Below, piece by piece: positions 16,671 through 25,758 of a DNA stretch of 64,000 nucleotides (positions are counted from its first letter, which is position 1; every line of letters begins with the position of its first letter). The stretch is from Brevibacterium sp. CBA3109 (GTDB lineage Bacteria; Actinomycetota; Actinomycetes; Actinomycetales; Brevibacteriaceae). The stretch is taken from positions 124,001 to 188,000 of the forward strand of contig NZ_CP158281.1 of the NCBI RefSeq assembly GCF_040256645.1, written 5' to 3'. The notes under the pieces are model-generated. The model was not told where the DNA came from and made no database searches. It worked only from the letters and a program-made list of their open reading frames with translations. The position numbers and the translations under genes are program-made.

Positions 16671-18350
16671 TCAGCGAACGGCCCTGCGAAGCCACATCGA
16701 CAGCGCTTCGACGGCGAGGACGACGGCGACCATGAGGATGAGCACCATGGTGACCACCTCGAACTGGTTGACCCGTGAGGCGTTGAGCAGCAGGAATCCG
16801 ATGCCGCCGGCGCCGACGACTCCGAGCAGCGTGGCCGAGCGGATGTTGTTGTCGAGTAAGTACATCGTGTGGGCCGCGAAGGCCGGGGCCGCCTGGCGCA
16901 GTGTGGCCGAGAAGAACACCTGGGCGTCACTGGCCCCAGTAGCCCGAAGTGCTTCCTGCACCTGAATGTCCGTCTCCTCCAGCGAGTCGGCGATGAGCTT
17001 CGAGTGCAGGCCGATTGCGCCGATCGACAGCGCCAAGGTTCCGGCGACCTCACCCAGACCGGAGATGACGACGAAGATGATCGCGAGGATCAGCTCGGGG
17101 ATGCCACGCACGATCACGATGATCACCCTGAACGTCTGGTGCACATAGGCATTAGCGACGGCATTGCGGGCAGCGAGGATGCCGATCGGCATCGCGAGGA
17201 CTGCGCCGATGAGGGTGGCCGCGAGTGAGATCTGCACGGTGACCAGCAGCTGTTCGAAGAGGTTGGACATGGATCCACCGGCCGATGGTGGGAAGAACAG
17301 CGCCAGGGTCTTCGGCAGGTCGAGAAGCCCCTGCATGAGCCCTGACCAGGACATATCCACGCGCCACAGGGCCGCCACAGTGAAGATCACGATCAGCGCG
17401 ATCGAGAGGAAGCGCTTGAACCGCGCCGAACTCCACGGTGGCGTGAGGTGGAGATCGTTGACACCGGATTCACGACTGCGGTTGAACAGGCGATCGACCC
17501 AGGTGCCGCCGGTGATCCTCTGCCCAGCCGATCTCATCAGCGCAGCGCGGATGGCGCCGGAGACGAGTTCGATGCCGATGCACAGCAGCAGGACGAGCAC
17601 AGCAAGAGCCATGCCACGCTGATAATCCAGGGTCCGCAGAGAATCGGCGATCGCCAGCCCGATGCCGCCGACACCGACGTAACCCAACAGCACCGAGGTG
17701 CGCAGATTGATATCGAAGCGGTGCAGTGCTGTCGCGATGAGCTGGGGCATCAGAGTCTGGGGGATGGCCGCCATGATCTGCTGAGCACGGCTGCCGCCGA
17801 GAGACTCCACCGACTCACGTGGACCGTCGTCGAGTTCCTCGATCGCGTCAGCGTAGAGCTTGGCGATCATTCCGACCGAGTGGATGCCCATGGCGATGAT
17901 TCCGGCGGTGGCTCCGAGGCCGAACATACGCAGGAAGATGATTGCGAGCACAAGGTCTGGTACCGCACGTGCCAGCACCGTCAGCGCACGAGCGGCCCAC
18001 TGTGAGGCAACTCCCCACCGAGTCGGTCGGGCGGCGGCCAGGGCAACGGGAATGGACAAGGCAACTGAAAGCAGAGTCGCGAGGAAGACGATGGCCAAGG
18101 TCTCGAACACCAACGAGAGAGTCTCTGCCAATGGTGGGAAGTCGAGAGGGAACATGCGGGCGAAGAAGTTCACCGCATTGTCGACGGAGTCGACGATGGT
18201 GCCCAGATCGATGCCGAGAGAACCGATCGACCACACGCCTCCGATGACCAGGGCGAGCATCACGAGGAATGCGGCGATGCCGCGCCCGGTCGGACGCGGA
18301 CGCGCCGGTGCTGCCGTAGCCTCGGGCGGGGTCTCGACGAGCGTGGACAT
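16671..18350 (-). CDS. phnE: Phosphonate ABC transporter permease, two PhnE domains fused
   Basis: The 559-residue membrane protein is a tandem fusion of two ABC permease domains. The first half has helices from residue 28 on and a permease loop at ESLGGSRAQQIMAAIPQTLM. The second half repeats the pattern, with RATGASDAQVFFSATLRQAA in its loop. Halves of about 270 residues each are the normal PhnE length, so one gene replaces the common phnE1-phnE2 pair. The ATG at 18350 overlaps the phnC stop as TGATG. It forms the membrane channel of a phosphonate importer with PhnC and PhnD. Confidence 0.9.
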   Translation of the reverse strand: MSTLVETPPEATAAPARPRPTGRGIAAFLVMLALVIGGVWSIGSLGIDLGTIVDSVDNAVNFFARMFPLDFPPLAETLSLVFETLAIVFLATLLSVALSIPVALAAARPTRWGVASQWAARALTVLARAVPDLVLAIIFLRMFGLGATAGIIAMGIHSVGMIAKLYADAIEELDDGPRESVESLGGSRAQQIMAAIPQTLMPQLIATALHRFDINLRTSVLLGYVGVGGIGLAIADSLRTLDYQRGMALAVLVLLLCIGIELVSGAIRAALMRSAGQRITGGTWVDRLFNRSRESGVNDLHLTPPWSSARFKRFLSIALIVIFTVAALWRVDMSWSGLMQGLLDLPKTLALFFPPSAGGSMSNLFEQLLVTVQISLAATLIGAVLAMPIGILAARNAVANAYVHQTFRVIIVIVRGIPELILAIIFVVISGLGEVAGTLALSIGAIGLHSKLIADSLEETDIQVQEALRATGASDAQVFFSATLRQAAPAFAAHTMYLLDNNIRSATLLGVVGAGGIGFLLLNASRVNQFEVVTMVLILMVAVVLAVEALSMWLRRAVR

Positions 18351-19309
18351 CAACGGGTGACACCTGTCGGGGTCGCGGGGCGTAATGCGCTGACATGACG
18401 TGAGGCGCTGACCCTGGGTGATGCGATTGTCGGGTCCGACGAAGCGTAAGAGGACTCGGCTTCTGTTCGGGAGCCGACCCCAGCCTCGGCGAGGTCCATT
18501 CCCGAGACACTCGAATAGATCGTCGAAGCCTCCTCGGCGCTCAGGCCCTCGGTCTTGCGGTCGAGGACTGCCTGGCCGCCGCGCAGCCCGATGATCCGAT
18601 CGGCGAAGTCGATGGCGAGCTGAACCTGGTGGAGTGAGGCGATGACCGTGAGATTGTCCTCCTCGGCGATCTGGCGCAGCAGGTTGATCACGTCGAGGGC
18701 GGAAACCGGATCGAGCGAGGCCACAGGCTCATCGGCCAGCAGCACCGTGGGATGCTGCATGAGCGCCCGGGCGATGGCCACGCGCTGCTGCTGACCTCCC
18801 GACAGTGTGTCCGCGCGCTGGTAGGCACGCTCGGCCAGGCCGACACGGTCGAGCTTCTCGATGGCTTCTCGGCGCACGGACTTCGGGTACATCATCAGCG
18901 AGATGCGCGGTCCCTTCAACGAGCCGAGCTGCCCTGCGCAGACGTTTTCCAGCACGGACATCGGACCGACGAGGTTGAAGGATTGGAAGATCACGCCGAT
19001 GTTTCGGCGCAGCTCCCGCAGCTCTCGTTTCCCAGCTGAGCTCACGTCCTGACCCAGGACGCGCACCGTGCCCGAGGTGGGGGTGTGCAGGCCGTTGATG
19101 TGACGCAGGAGCGTCGACTTACCCGAACCGGAGAGCCCGAGCAGAACGGTGACCCTGCCGGTGCGGAACCCGATGTTGACGTCATCGAGTCCGAGGACTC
19201 CGCCGCCGAAGCCCTTTGTCACGTGGTCGAGCTGAACGGAGTAGATTTCGTCGATCTCTCGCTGGAGTTCAGTGGTTGTGGTGCTGGTGGTATTTCGATG
19301 GATGCTCAT
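18350..19309 (-). CDS. phnC: Phosphonate ABC transporter ATP-binding protein
   Basis: The 319-residue ATPase has a Walker A motif GLSGSGKSTLLRHINGL near residues 58-72, the ABC signature TLSGGQQQRVAIARALM near 163 and a Walker B motif VLLADEPVASLDP. The N-terminal 28 residues and the Ser/Ala-rich last 40 residues are unlike typical PhnC and look disordered. It couples ATP hydrolysis to phosphonate import. It sits 11 bases after the phnD reading frame and overlaps phnE by one base, so all three belong to one transcript. Confidence 0.9.
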   Translation of the reverse strand: MSIHRNTTSTTTTELQREIDEIYSVQLDHVTKGFGGGVLGLDDVNIGFRTGRVTVLLGLSGSGKSTLLRHINGLHTPTSGTVRVLGQDVSSAGKRELRELRRNIGVIFQSFNLVGPMSVLENVCAGQLGSLKGPRISLMMYPKSVRREAIEKLDRVGLAERAYQRADTLSGGQQQRVAIARALMQHPTVLLADEPVASLDPVSALDVINLLRQIAEEDNLTVIASLHQVQLAIDFADRIIGLRGGQAVLDRKTEGLSAEEASTIYSSVSGMDLAEAGVGSRTEAESSYASSDPTIASPRVSASRHVSALRPATPTGVTR

Positions 19310-19320
19310 GGGTTCCTCTT

Positions 19321-20291
19321 CTAGCCGACGTTCTTGCAGGCGTCTGCCTTGGTGGCGTCGCAGATGTCGCGGATGGAGTCGAAGTCGGAGTCGTCGACGG
19401 GCTTGTATCCGTATTCGATTTCTTCGGGCAGGACACAGCCGTCCTTCGAAGAGCAGACGCCGGCGTCGACCATGGCTGGGATGTTGGCCTTTTCGCGCAG
19501 GGCGGTCGTGATCTTCTTGGCCAGCTCAGGGTCCAGGGACTCGTTGTTGACCGCGATCGGGTCCTCGGTGATGGGATCGGATTCCCACACTTGTTCCAGG
19601 CTGCCCGCCTTCACCTGTTCGGATTCCTCGAGGGTTCCCAGCATGGTGTCGTGGGCGAATGCCGCATCGCATTCTCCGGAGTCCAGCGACAGCAGTGAGG
19701 CGTCGTGACCGCCCGTCAGAATCTGCTTCATGTCCTTGTCCATGTCGAAACCCTCGTCCATGATCCCCTTCATCGGCACGAGATAGCCCGAGGTGGAGGC
19801 CTTGTCGACGAAGCAGACGTTCTTGCCTTGAGGTCCTTCAGACCCTTGATGTCCGAGCCCTTCTTGACGTAGGCCAAAGAGGTGTAGGCCGGGACCTTCT
19901 CCGGATCGCTGGTCGGAGCCGCCGCCGGTTCCATGTCGATGCCGGAGTCTTTGGCGATGACATAGGCGAAGGGTCCGAATGAGGCCGCATCGATCTGGCC
20001 AGCGCGCATTCCTTCGATCACAGCGGCGTAGTCGGAGGCATTCTGGAACTCGACCTTCTTGCCGGTCTCCTCCTCGAGCAGCGCAGTGACATTTTCGAAT
20101 GTCGACTCCAGAGTCGATGACGACTCGGCGGGGACTGCGGCGAAGGTGATGGGCTCGTCATCGCTGCCGGAGGACCCGCAGGCGGCGAGCAGGGGGAGAG
20201 CGAGTGCAGCTGCGGTGAGAGAGCGGACGGTGCGGGAACGGGCAGTGTGAGATCGCGCTGTACGGGAACGGAAGCGTGGGAACAGGGCCAT
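19321..20291 (-). pseudogene. phnD: Phosphonate-binding lipoprotein gene with a single-base frameshift
   Basis: Translation from the ATG at 20291 (AAAGGCAGG upstream) gives an Arg-rich start, a hydrophobic helix and the lipobox LLAACG. The PhnD domain follows, with FENVTALLEEETGKKVEFQ and YAAVIEGMRAGQIDAASFGP. The frame breaks after GSDIKGLKDLK. Sequence then continues in another frame as GKNVCFVDKASTSGYLVPMK and runs to a proper C-terminus at 19321. Family members read KGKNV at the break, so one G is missing in the GGC codon at about 19825-19829. Either the binding protein is lost in this strain or this is a sequencing error. All other genes of the locus are intact, which makes the point worth checking. 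Confidence 0.85.
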
Positions 20292-20358
20292 GGGCGGCCT
20301 GCCTTTCGAATGGTCGGGGTGATCGCTTGGTTTCATTCTTCGACAACCCGAAACAACA

Positions 20359-20368
20359 TGTCTATACA
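20359..20368. promoter_or_regulatory. Candidate UTRA-regulator site before phnD
   Basis: TGTCTATACA lies in the 89-base gap between the hpnW-like stop and phnD, within an AT-rich patch unlike the surrounding DNA. HutC/PhnF-type GntR regulators often bind palindromes with a TGT(N)TA(N)ACA pattern, and this sequence fits. The gap could carry an internal promoter for the transporter genes. The call rests on pattern only. Confidence 0.35.
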
Positions 20369-20380
20369 ATTCTGACCTGT

Positions 20381-21589
20381 TCATTGATCGGACATGACAA
20401 CTTCATCGGCGGTTGGGGCGCCGGTCGCGAATGTGGCCCCGGTCTCAGCGAAGAGGTCGGATTCTGCGGCTGCTCCGCTGTCGAGCGCAGAGTCGTTGAG
20501 GATGCGGTCTGCGATTCCGAATGACAGGGTCATTCCGACGCCCGAGGTGACCGCGGCGACTGTTGTCTGGCTGTCGGGGCGCTCGAGGATGAGGTTGGTG
20601 TCGGTGCTGTTCGTGTACTGCCCGAGCCAGCGCTGGAGGACGAGCGGTTCCTCGATGCCCATGAGGGTGGTGGCCCTGTCCAGCAGGAGGTTCGCGATGC
20701 CTTCGTCGATGAAGGGCTCGGGGCTGAGGTCATAGGCGTGCGAGTCCCCGATGAGCAGTCCGCTCGGGATGTCGGTGACCATGAGGTTGGCGATCGCGTC
20801 GACGAGCTCCGGCTCGCGCTGGGTGAGGTCCTCACGCAGGGCGGCAGCTCCTGGCATCGCTGCGAAGCCGTCGTAGCGGGCCAGTGAGGTGCCCGTGAAC
20901 ATCGCGAACCCGGAGGGCAGGTGCTGTGGGCGTTCGATGAGTGACATGACCAGGGTGCAGATCTGAACCTGATTGGCATCGGCGATGGCGGGGAACAGGG
21001 CGGTCAGGCCAAGACCCGGGCATGCGACGATCTGATCGGCGTGGAAGTCGCCGCGGTTGGTGGATACGGCGCCTCCGGCCACCTCGGTGACGGTTGTGTT
21101 CCAGTTGAACGCGACCCCCTGGTCGGCCAGCCACCTCGCGAGTGCCGGTGCGGCCTCCCGTGGGTTCACGCGCATGTCCAGGGGCAGGTGGGCTCCGCCT
21201 ATGGCGCCGAGATCAGGATTGCCGATAGCCGCGGCGACCTCCTTGGCCTCGAGCATTCGCGCCTGGTCCGAGCCTCTGTGAGCGGCGAACTCCTGCAGGA
21301 TGCGAAGTTCGGGCTCGGTCATGGCGGGGACGTACGTGCCGGTTTCGGCGGCCCAGATCCCGGTTGCTGCCGCGGCTTCCTGCCAGCCGGCGCGAGACGT
21401 CATGGCCAGGGTTTGGATTTCATCGGCCTGCCCGGTGAAGCAGGCATGCCCGAAATTCTGGATGGAGGAGCCGACCGGTCGTGCGGAGCGGTCGATGACG
21501 CGGACGCGGCGGCCCTGTCGGTGTGCGAGGAATGCGGTGGCCAGGCCCAGGATTCCGGAGCCGACGATGATGAGATCAGTTTTCGACAT
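20381..21589 (-). CDS. FAD-dependent oxidoreductase of the phosphonate locus (HpnW-like)
   Basis: The 402-residue flavoprotein begins with DLIIVGSGILGLATAFLAHR and an FAD-binding glutamate/aspartate-type strand (VRVIDRSARPVGSSIQNFGH). A DAO-fold substrate domain follows, with LDMRVNPREAAPALARWLAD near residue 150. The family best fitting this is the proposed phosphonate-linked HpnW oxidoreductase, related to D-amino acid and glycine oxidases. It could oxidise an aminophosphonate, removing the amino group to give the aldehyde that a PhnX-type hydrolase cleaves. That reaction is an inference. It is the promoter-proximal gene of the minus-strand phosphonate operon. Confidence 0.85.
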   Translation of the reverse strand: MSKTDLIIVGSGILGLATAFLAHRQGRRVRVIDRSARPVGSSIQNFGHACFTGQADEIQTLAMTSRAGWQEAAAATGIWAAETGTYVPAMTEPELRILQEFAAHRGSDQARMLEAKEVAAAIGNPDLGAIGGAHLPLDMRVNPREAAPALARWLADQGVAFNWNTTVTEVAGGAVSTNRGDFHADQIVACPGLGLTALFPAIADANQVQICTLVMSLIERPQHLPSGFAMFTGTSLARYDGFAAMPGAAALREDLTQREPELVDAIANLMVTDIPSGLLIGDSHAYDLSPEPFIDEGIANLLLDRATTLMGIEEPLVLQRWLGQYTNSTDTNLILERPDSQTTVAAVTSGVGMTLSFGIADRILNDSALDSGAAAESDLFAETGATFATGAPTADEVVMSDQ

Positions 21590-21623
21590 TCCCCCATCCT
21601 GGTCGCTTGTTGCCGTAGGCTGA

Positions 21624-21637
21624 GTACATGTATGTAC
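21624..21637. promoter_or_regulatory. Palindromic operator candidate between hpnW-like gene and gntR
   Basis: GTACAT-GT-ATGTAC is a perfect six-base inverted repeat with a two-base spacer. It lies 35 bases upstream of the oxidoreductase start, in the divergent region shared with the GntR/UTRA regulator. Such short palindromes are typical operators of the HutC subgroup, so it probably controls both directions. Confidence 0.5.
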
Positions 21638-21743
21638 AAGTTTGGCGATTGTTCACCTGCTCGTGACGTCGCGCCTCCCATTCGGCACTCCCGGTTCATC
21701 CGAGACGAATAGGAAGTAAGCACAGCAATACAGTTGGAAGCAC

Positions 21744-22547
21744 GTGTCCTCATCCCCGACGCAGACGAGACCAGTACACATGACACAGCAGCGCACGCGA
21801 CAGCAGCACGACGAAATCGCCCACTACCTGCGAACCGCGATCCGTGAGGGCTATTTTCAGCCCGGAGACGAACTGCCCTCGGAAGCGGAGCTGACCCGGA
21901 AGTTCACCAGCTCCCGCGGCCCAGTTCGCCAAGCGCTGTCGACCCTACGGACCGAAGGGCTGATCTCCTCGGGGCGAGGGCGTCGGACGGTCGTCCTCGA
22001 CAATGTGCCCACCCAGTCCTTCGACGACATCATTTCCTTCTCCCAGTGGTGCCACAATGCTGACATCGTTCCAGGCCAGCGCACCCAGTGGGTCACCCGC
22101 AGGCCTGCTGAGAAGTCACTGGCCGCGAGCCTGAGGATCTCAGACGGAGACCCGATCGTCTCAGTCTTCAGGCTCCGCCTCATGGATGATGTGCCCACCA
22201 TGGTCGAGCGGTTGAACTACCCGCTGGAAGTCGGGCGTCATGTGCTCGCCTTCGACACCGACTCCGGGTCGATCTACCAGGAGCTCATCGACCAAGGTGT
22301 CGACATCAGCCGAACTTCACGGACCATCGATGCGATCGGAGCCAATGAGGACGACGCCGCTCTGCTCGAGGTCCCGGTCGGCACTCCGCTGCTGCGGGTT
22401 CGACGTCGCGCGTTCACGAGCACCGGCGAGCTGATCGAGTCCTCGGACGACCGCTACCTCCCGTGGAAGGCCAGCTTCACGATGAACTCCACTCGGGGCA
22501 ATCCCAGCTCGATGGCGCTGACGTCGAGCCGCCTCGGCGAGTTTTGA
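21744..22547 (+). CDS. GntR-family (HutC/UTRA) transcriptional regulator of the phosphonate locus
   Basis: The 267-residue protein has an N-terminal GntR winged helix (YLRTAIREGYFQPGDELPSE, then FTSSRGPVRQALSTLRTEGL) and a C-terminal UTRA ligand-binding domain. The UTRA part contains DPIVSVFRLRLMDDVPTMVE and ends with TGELIESSDDRYLP. The first in-frame start is the GTG at 21744 after GGAAG; an ATG at 21780 begins closer to the domain and is an equally good start. UTRA domains bind small phosphorylated or amino compounds. Divergent position next to the phosphonate operon suggests that it senses a phosphonate. Confidence 0.85.
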   Translation: MSSSPTQTRPVHMTQQRTRQQHDEIAHYLRTAIREGYFQPGDELPSEAELTRKFTSSRGPVRQALSTLRTEGLISSGRGRRTVVLDNVPTQSFDDIISFSQWCHNADIVPGQRTQWVTRRPAEKSLAASLRISDGDPIVSVFRLRLMDDVPTMVERLNYPLEVGRHVLAFDTDSGSIYQELIDQGVDISRTSRTIDAIGANEDDAALLEVPVGTPLLRVRRRAFTSTGELIESSDDRYLPWKASFTMNSTRGNPSSMALTSSRLGEF

Positions 22548-22638
22548 GGTTTACTGGGCCGGAGTAGGCTGGCGGAACCGAATCATCTGCTGGAAGGCAT
22601 CGATCATCGCCGAGAACACAGTTGATCAGCACGAGCAC

Positions 22639-23997
22639 GTGGACCTACTCGTCATCGGGTGGGGCAAGGGCGGAAAGACCCTGGCTGGCACCATGGCCCG
22701 CGCCGGCAAGCGCGTTGCCGTCGTCGAGGCCTCCGATGCCATGATCGGCGGATCCTGCATCAACATCGCCTGCATCCCCACGAAGATCCTTGTCCACGAC
22801 GCGGAGAACAAGCGCGATGACGATGACATGGACGAGTACTTCGCGAAGGCCGTGAAGCGCCGCGACACTCTGACCGGGGCGATGCGGAAGAAGAACTTCT
22901 CCATGCTCGACGACCTCGACTCGGTCCTCTTGGTCTCCGGTCGTGCGGAGTTCACCGGCGAACGCGAAGTCCGAGTCACCGGCGGCGCCGACACCATGAC
23001 GATCACCGCCGATACCGTCATCGTCAACACCGGATCCGTCGCGAACATCCCACCCATCGACGGTGCCCAGCTCGGCGGCCGCATCCACGACTCCGAATCG
23101 CTGCAGCACGTCGACCCGTTCCCGAAACGCCTCGTCATCGTCGGCGGCGGGTACATCGGACTCGAGTTCGGATCGATGTTCGCCCACTTCGGCTCGCAGG
23201 TCACCGTCCTCGACCGCGGACCCCGCCCGCTAGCGAACGAAGACGACGACGTCGCCGAGGTGGTCGCCCAAGCCCTCGCCGACGACGGAGTCACCATCGT
23301 CAACGACGCCTCCGTCACCGCAGTCAACGACGGCGCCGACGCCGCGACCGTGACCTATGAGGTCGACGGAGAAACGAAGACCATCGACGCCGAGGCGGTC
23401 CTCCTGGCCGTCGGACGCAAACCCGCCACAGCCGGCCTCGGCCTCGAGAAGGCCGGCATCGACACCGACGAGCGCGGGTTCATCGTCACCGACGAGTACC
23501 TGCGCAGCTCCGCCGAGGGCGTGTACGCGTTCGGCGACGTCAACGGCGGACCGATGTTCACCTACATCTCCCTCGATGACAACCGGATCCTCGCAGACCA
23601 ACTTCTCGGCGAGGGCAAACGGTCGACGAGGGACCGCGGGTCCGTGCCGTACACGATGTTCCTCACCCCGCCCGTCGCCCGCGTCGGCCTGACCGAGAAG
23701 GCCGCTCGCGACGAAGGCTATGAGATCAAGGTCGGAGCGAAGCTGCAGGCCGATATCGCCGCGGCACCGCGGGCGAAGATCGAAGGCGACCCGCGCGGAA
23801 TCGTCAAGTTCGTCGTCGACGCGAAGACGGACCTCATCCTCGGCGCGGCCCTCGTCCACGTGCACTCGCAGGAGGTCATCAACACCGTCGCGCTCGCCAT
23901 GCGCCACAATGTCACCGCGACCGAGCTGCGCGACACGATCTACACCCACCCCTCCGCCACCGAGGCGCTCAACGAGGTGCTCGGCGCACTCAAGTGA
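22639..23997 (+). CDS. RclA/mercuric reductase-like pyridine nucleotide-disulfide oxidoreductase
   Basis: The 452-residue flavoprotein has an FAD motif VIGWGKGGKTLAGTMARAGK at residues 5-24, a redox-active CINIACIPTK segment (two cysteines four residues apart), a second nucleotide-binding GGGYIGLEFGSMF and the C-terminal dimerisation domain. WGKGGKTLA plus PTKILVHDAE matches the RclA group, which handles copper and reactive chlorine stress and reduces Cu(II). The metal-binding extra domain of true mercuric reductases is absent. It starts at a GTG without a clear ribosome-binding site, 91 bases after gntR. No partner genes of the rcl type are nearby, so the function is assigned by family only. 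Confidence 0.78.
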   Translation: MDLLVIGWGKGGKTLAGTMARAGKRVAVVEASDAMIGGSCINIACIPTKILVHDAENKRDDDDMDEYFAKAVKRRDTLTGAMRKKNFSMLDDLDSVLLVSGRAEFTGEREVRVTGGADTMTITADTVIVNTGSVANIPPIDGAQLGGRIHDSESLQHVDPFPKRLVIVGGGYIGLEFGSMFAHFGSQVTVLDRGPRPLANEDDDVAEVVAQALADDGVTIVNDASVTAVNDGADAATVTYEVDGETKTIDAEAVLLAVGRKPATAGLGLEKAGIDTDERGFIVTDEYLRSSAEGVYAFGDVNGGPMFTYISLDDNRILADQLLGEGKRSTRDRGSVPYTMFLTPPVARVGLTEKAARDEGYEIKVGAKLQADIAAAPRAKIEGDPRGIVKFVVDAKTDLILGAALVHVHSQEVINTVALAMRHNVTATELRDTIYTHPSATEALNEVLGALK

Positions 23998-24019
23998 GGC
24001 ACGCGATAGGCTCACCATC

Positions 24020-24961
24020 ATGAGCCGTCTCATCGTCATCACCACCGATTACCTGGGCCCCGGGGACAGCGTCGACCGGCTGCTGCGGGATCACGGACTC
24101 GACCCCGTCTACTCTCCGGCAGCCGGTTCCCGCACCGAGGATGAACAGCGCAATCTCCTCAAAGGTGCCGTCGGTGCCATCGTTGCGAGCGAACCGATCA
24201 CCCGTGACATGCTCTCCGAGGCGACCGACCTCCGGACCCTCGCGCGCAGCGGAGTCGGATACGACTCCGTCGACATCGCCGCGGCCGAAGAGTTCGGCAT
24301 TCACGTGGCCAACACCCCCGGTGTCAACCACGACGCCGTTGCCGAGCTTGCGCTCGCTCTCATGCTCAGCTGCGCCAAACGTCTCAACGACGTCATCACC
24401 GGCACTAAGTCCGGGCAATGGCCGCGCACCGCCGGCAGGGAACTGCGCGGCAAGACCCTCGGTGTCATCGGCTTTGGTCCCAGCGGCAAGGCAATCTCCG
24501 CAATCGGTGCAGCTCTGGGCATGAAAGTCATCGTCGGCACTTCCCACCCGGATACCAAGGCGGACCCGAGCATCGAATTCGCCAAAGTCGACACCGTCGT
24601 CGCGGCCGCCGACTACCTCACCCTCCACGCCCGAGCGACCGGCACCCCGATCATCGGCGCCGACCGATTCGCGGCGATGAAGGACACCGCGTACCTCATC
24701 AACACCGCCCGCGGGTCACTCATCGACGAGGCCGCTCTCGTCGACGCGCTCGACCACGGTCAGATCGCCGGTGCCGCCCTCGACGTCCTCGAGACCGAAC
24801 CGATGTCGAAAGACAATCCGTTGCGGAACTTCGACAACGTCTGGATCACCTCACACCTGGCCGGTCAGACGGTCGAGGCCCGTGAACGTGCCGGCCTGGC
24901 CGCGGCCCAAGCCGTCATCGATGTGCTCGACGGAAAAGACCCGGCCGGGCTCATCGTCTGA
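24020..24961 (+). CDS. D-isomer specific 2-hydroxyacid dehydrogenase
   Basis: The 313-residue protein has the two-lobed fold of phosphoglycerate dehydrogenase relatives. It shows ARSGVGYDSVDIAAAEEFGI near residue 74, an NAD motif GKTLGVIGFGPSGKAISAIG near 148 and NTARGSLIDEAALVDAL near 232. The catalytic His lies in the late segment ITSHLAGQT (ITPHIAG in most members). It should reduce or oxidise a 2-keto/2-hydroxyacid with NAD(P). The ATG at 24020 follows the preceding gene by 22 bases. Length is about 310 residues without an ACT domain, so it is a short glyoxylate/hydroxypyruvate-type enzyme, probably not biosynthetic SerA. Confidence 0.85.
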   Translation: MSRLIVITTDYLGPGDSVDRLLRDHGLDPVYSPAAGSRTEDEQRNLLKGAVGAIVASEPITRDMLSEATDLRTLARSGVGYDSVDIAAAEEFGIHVANTPGVNHDAVAELALALMLSCAKRLNDVITGTKSGQWPRTAGRELRGKTLGVIGFGPSGKAISAIGAALGMKVIVGTSHPDTKADPSIEFAKVDTVVAAADYLTLHARATGTPIIGADRFAAMKDTAYLINTARGSLIDEAALVDALDHGQIAGAALDVLETEPMSKDNPLRNFDNVWITSHLAGQTVEARERAGLAAAQAVIDVLDGKDPAGLIV

Positions 24962-24973
24962 GCGCATCCGACC

Positions 24974-25609
24974 TCACACCTCAGCGCACTTACGCCTCCG
25001 CGACCGCACCCTGACGATGATGAGCACGGCCAACCCCACCGCCGCCAGGACCAGCCCGGCGAGGAACCCGTAGAAGGGGAACCCGTACTGTGTCACGGAG
25101 AACTCCTGGCCGGTGACGGTGTCGCCTGAGCAGGTCAGGCTCGGCGGGAGATAGTCGGCGGTGACGGAGAATCCCAGCACATCGTCACCGCCGACGGATT
25201 CCGGGCAGATCTCAAAACCATCAGACGCCGCGTACCATTGAAAATACTGGCCGAGCATCATGAGCGGCAGTACGAAGACTCCGACCGCGATGAGCCGCAG
25301 CGGCCACCGATCTTGACCGGGTTCGGCGAACGGCGATCGATAAAGTTCGGCCAACCGAGTCGCCACGTACGTGAGCATCACACCGAGGAACACCGCGACA
25401 CTCAGAGCGCCGATGGCCAATGAGAGCATGAACAGCGCCGAGGTGGCCCCGGAGTCCTCGAAGCTCGCCGAGGTCACCCACTGGGCGGCGTGGAGGAGCG
25501 CGGCGACCACCAATCCGGCGCTCGGCAGCAGAAAGGCCACCTGCCAGCGCGCAAGCCTGCGAATACGGCGAAAGAATCTCCGCTCCGTAGCTCGCGCATT
25601 GGTCTCCAT
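24974..25609 (-). CDS. Hypothetical membrane protein, four helices
   Basis: The 211-residue product has a basic N-terminus (RRFFRRIRRLARWQ) and four predicted helices at about residues 24-46, 58-85, 105-125 and 180-200. A roughly 50-residue extracytoplasmic loop before the last helix holds two cysteines (FEICPES and SLTCSGD) that could form a disulfide. It ends with a strongly basic tail. I do not recognise a family. It is convergent with the 2-hydroxyacid dehydrogenase (12 bases between stops) and stands alone. Confidence 0.65.
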   Translation of the reverse strand: METNARATERRFFRRIRRLARWQVAFLLPSAGLVVAALLHAAQWVTSASFEDSGATSALFMLSLAIGALSVAVFLGVMLTYVATRLAELYRSPFAEPGQDRWPLRLIAVGVFVLPLMMLGQYFQWYAASDGFEICPESVGGDDVLGFSVTADYLPPSLTCSGDTVTGQEFSVTQYGFPFYGFLAGLVLAAVGLAVLIIVRVRSRRRKCAEV

Positions 25610-25758
25610 GCGACCACGCTAGCCCAAGCTGCTTTGTGAAAACCCCGCGGCAGTGCCTTCGCGGGGGATCTCACAGGGAGCGTTCACCCACGATCCCCTG
25701 TCCAAACTCACGGTGAACACCCTGGCCAGCGCAACCTCGGCGGTCATAGGGTGGAACC

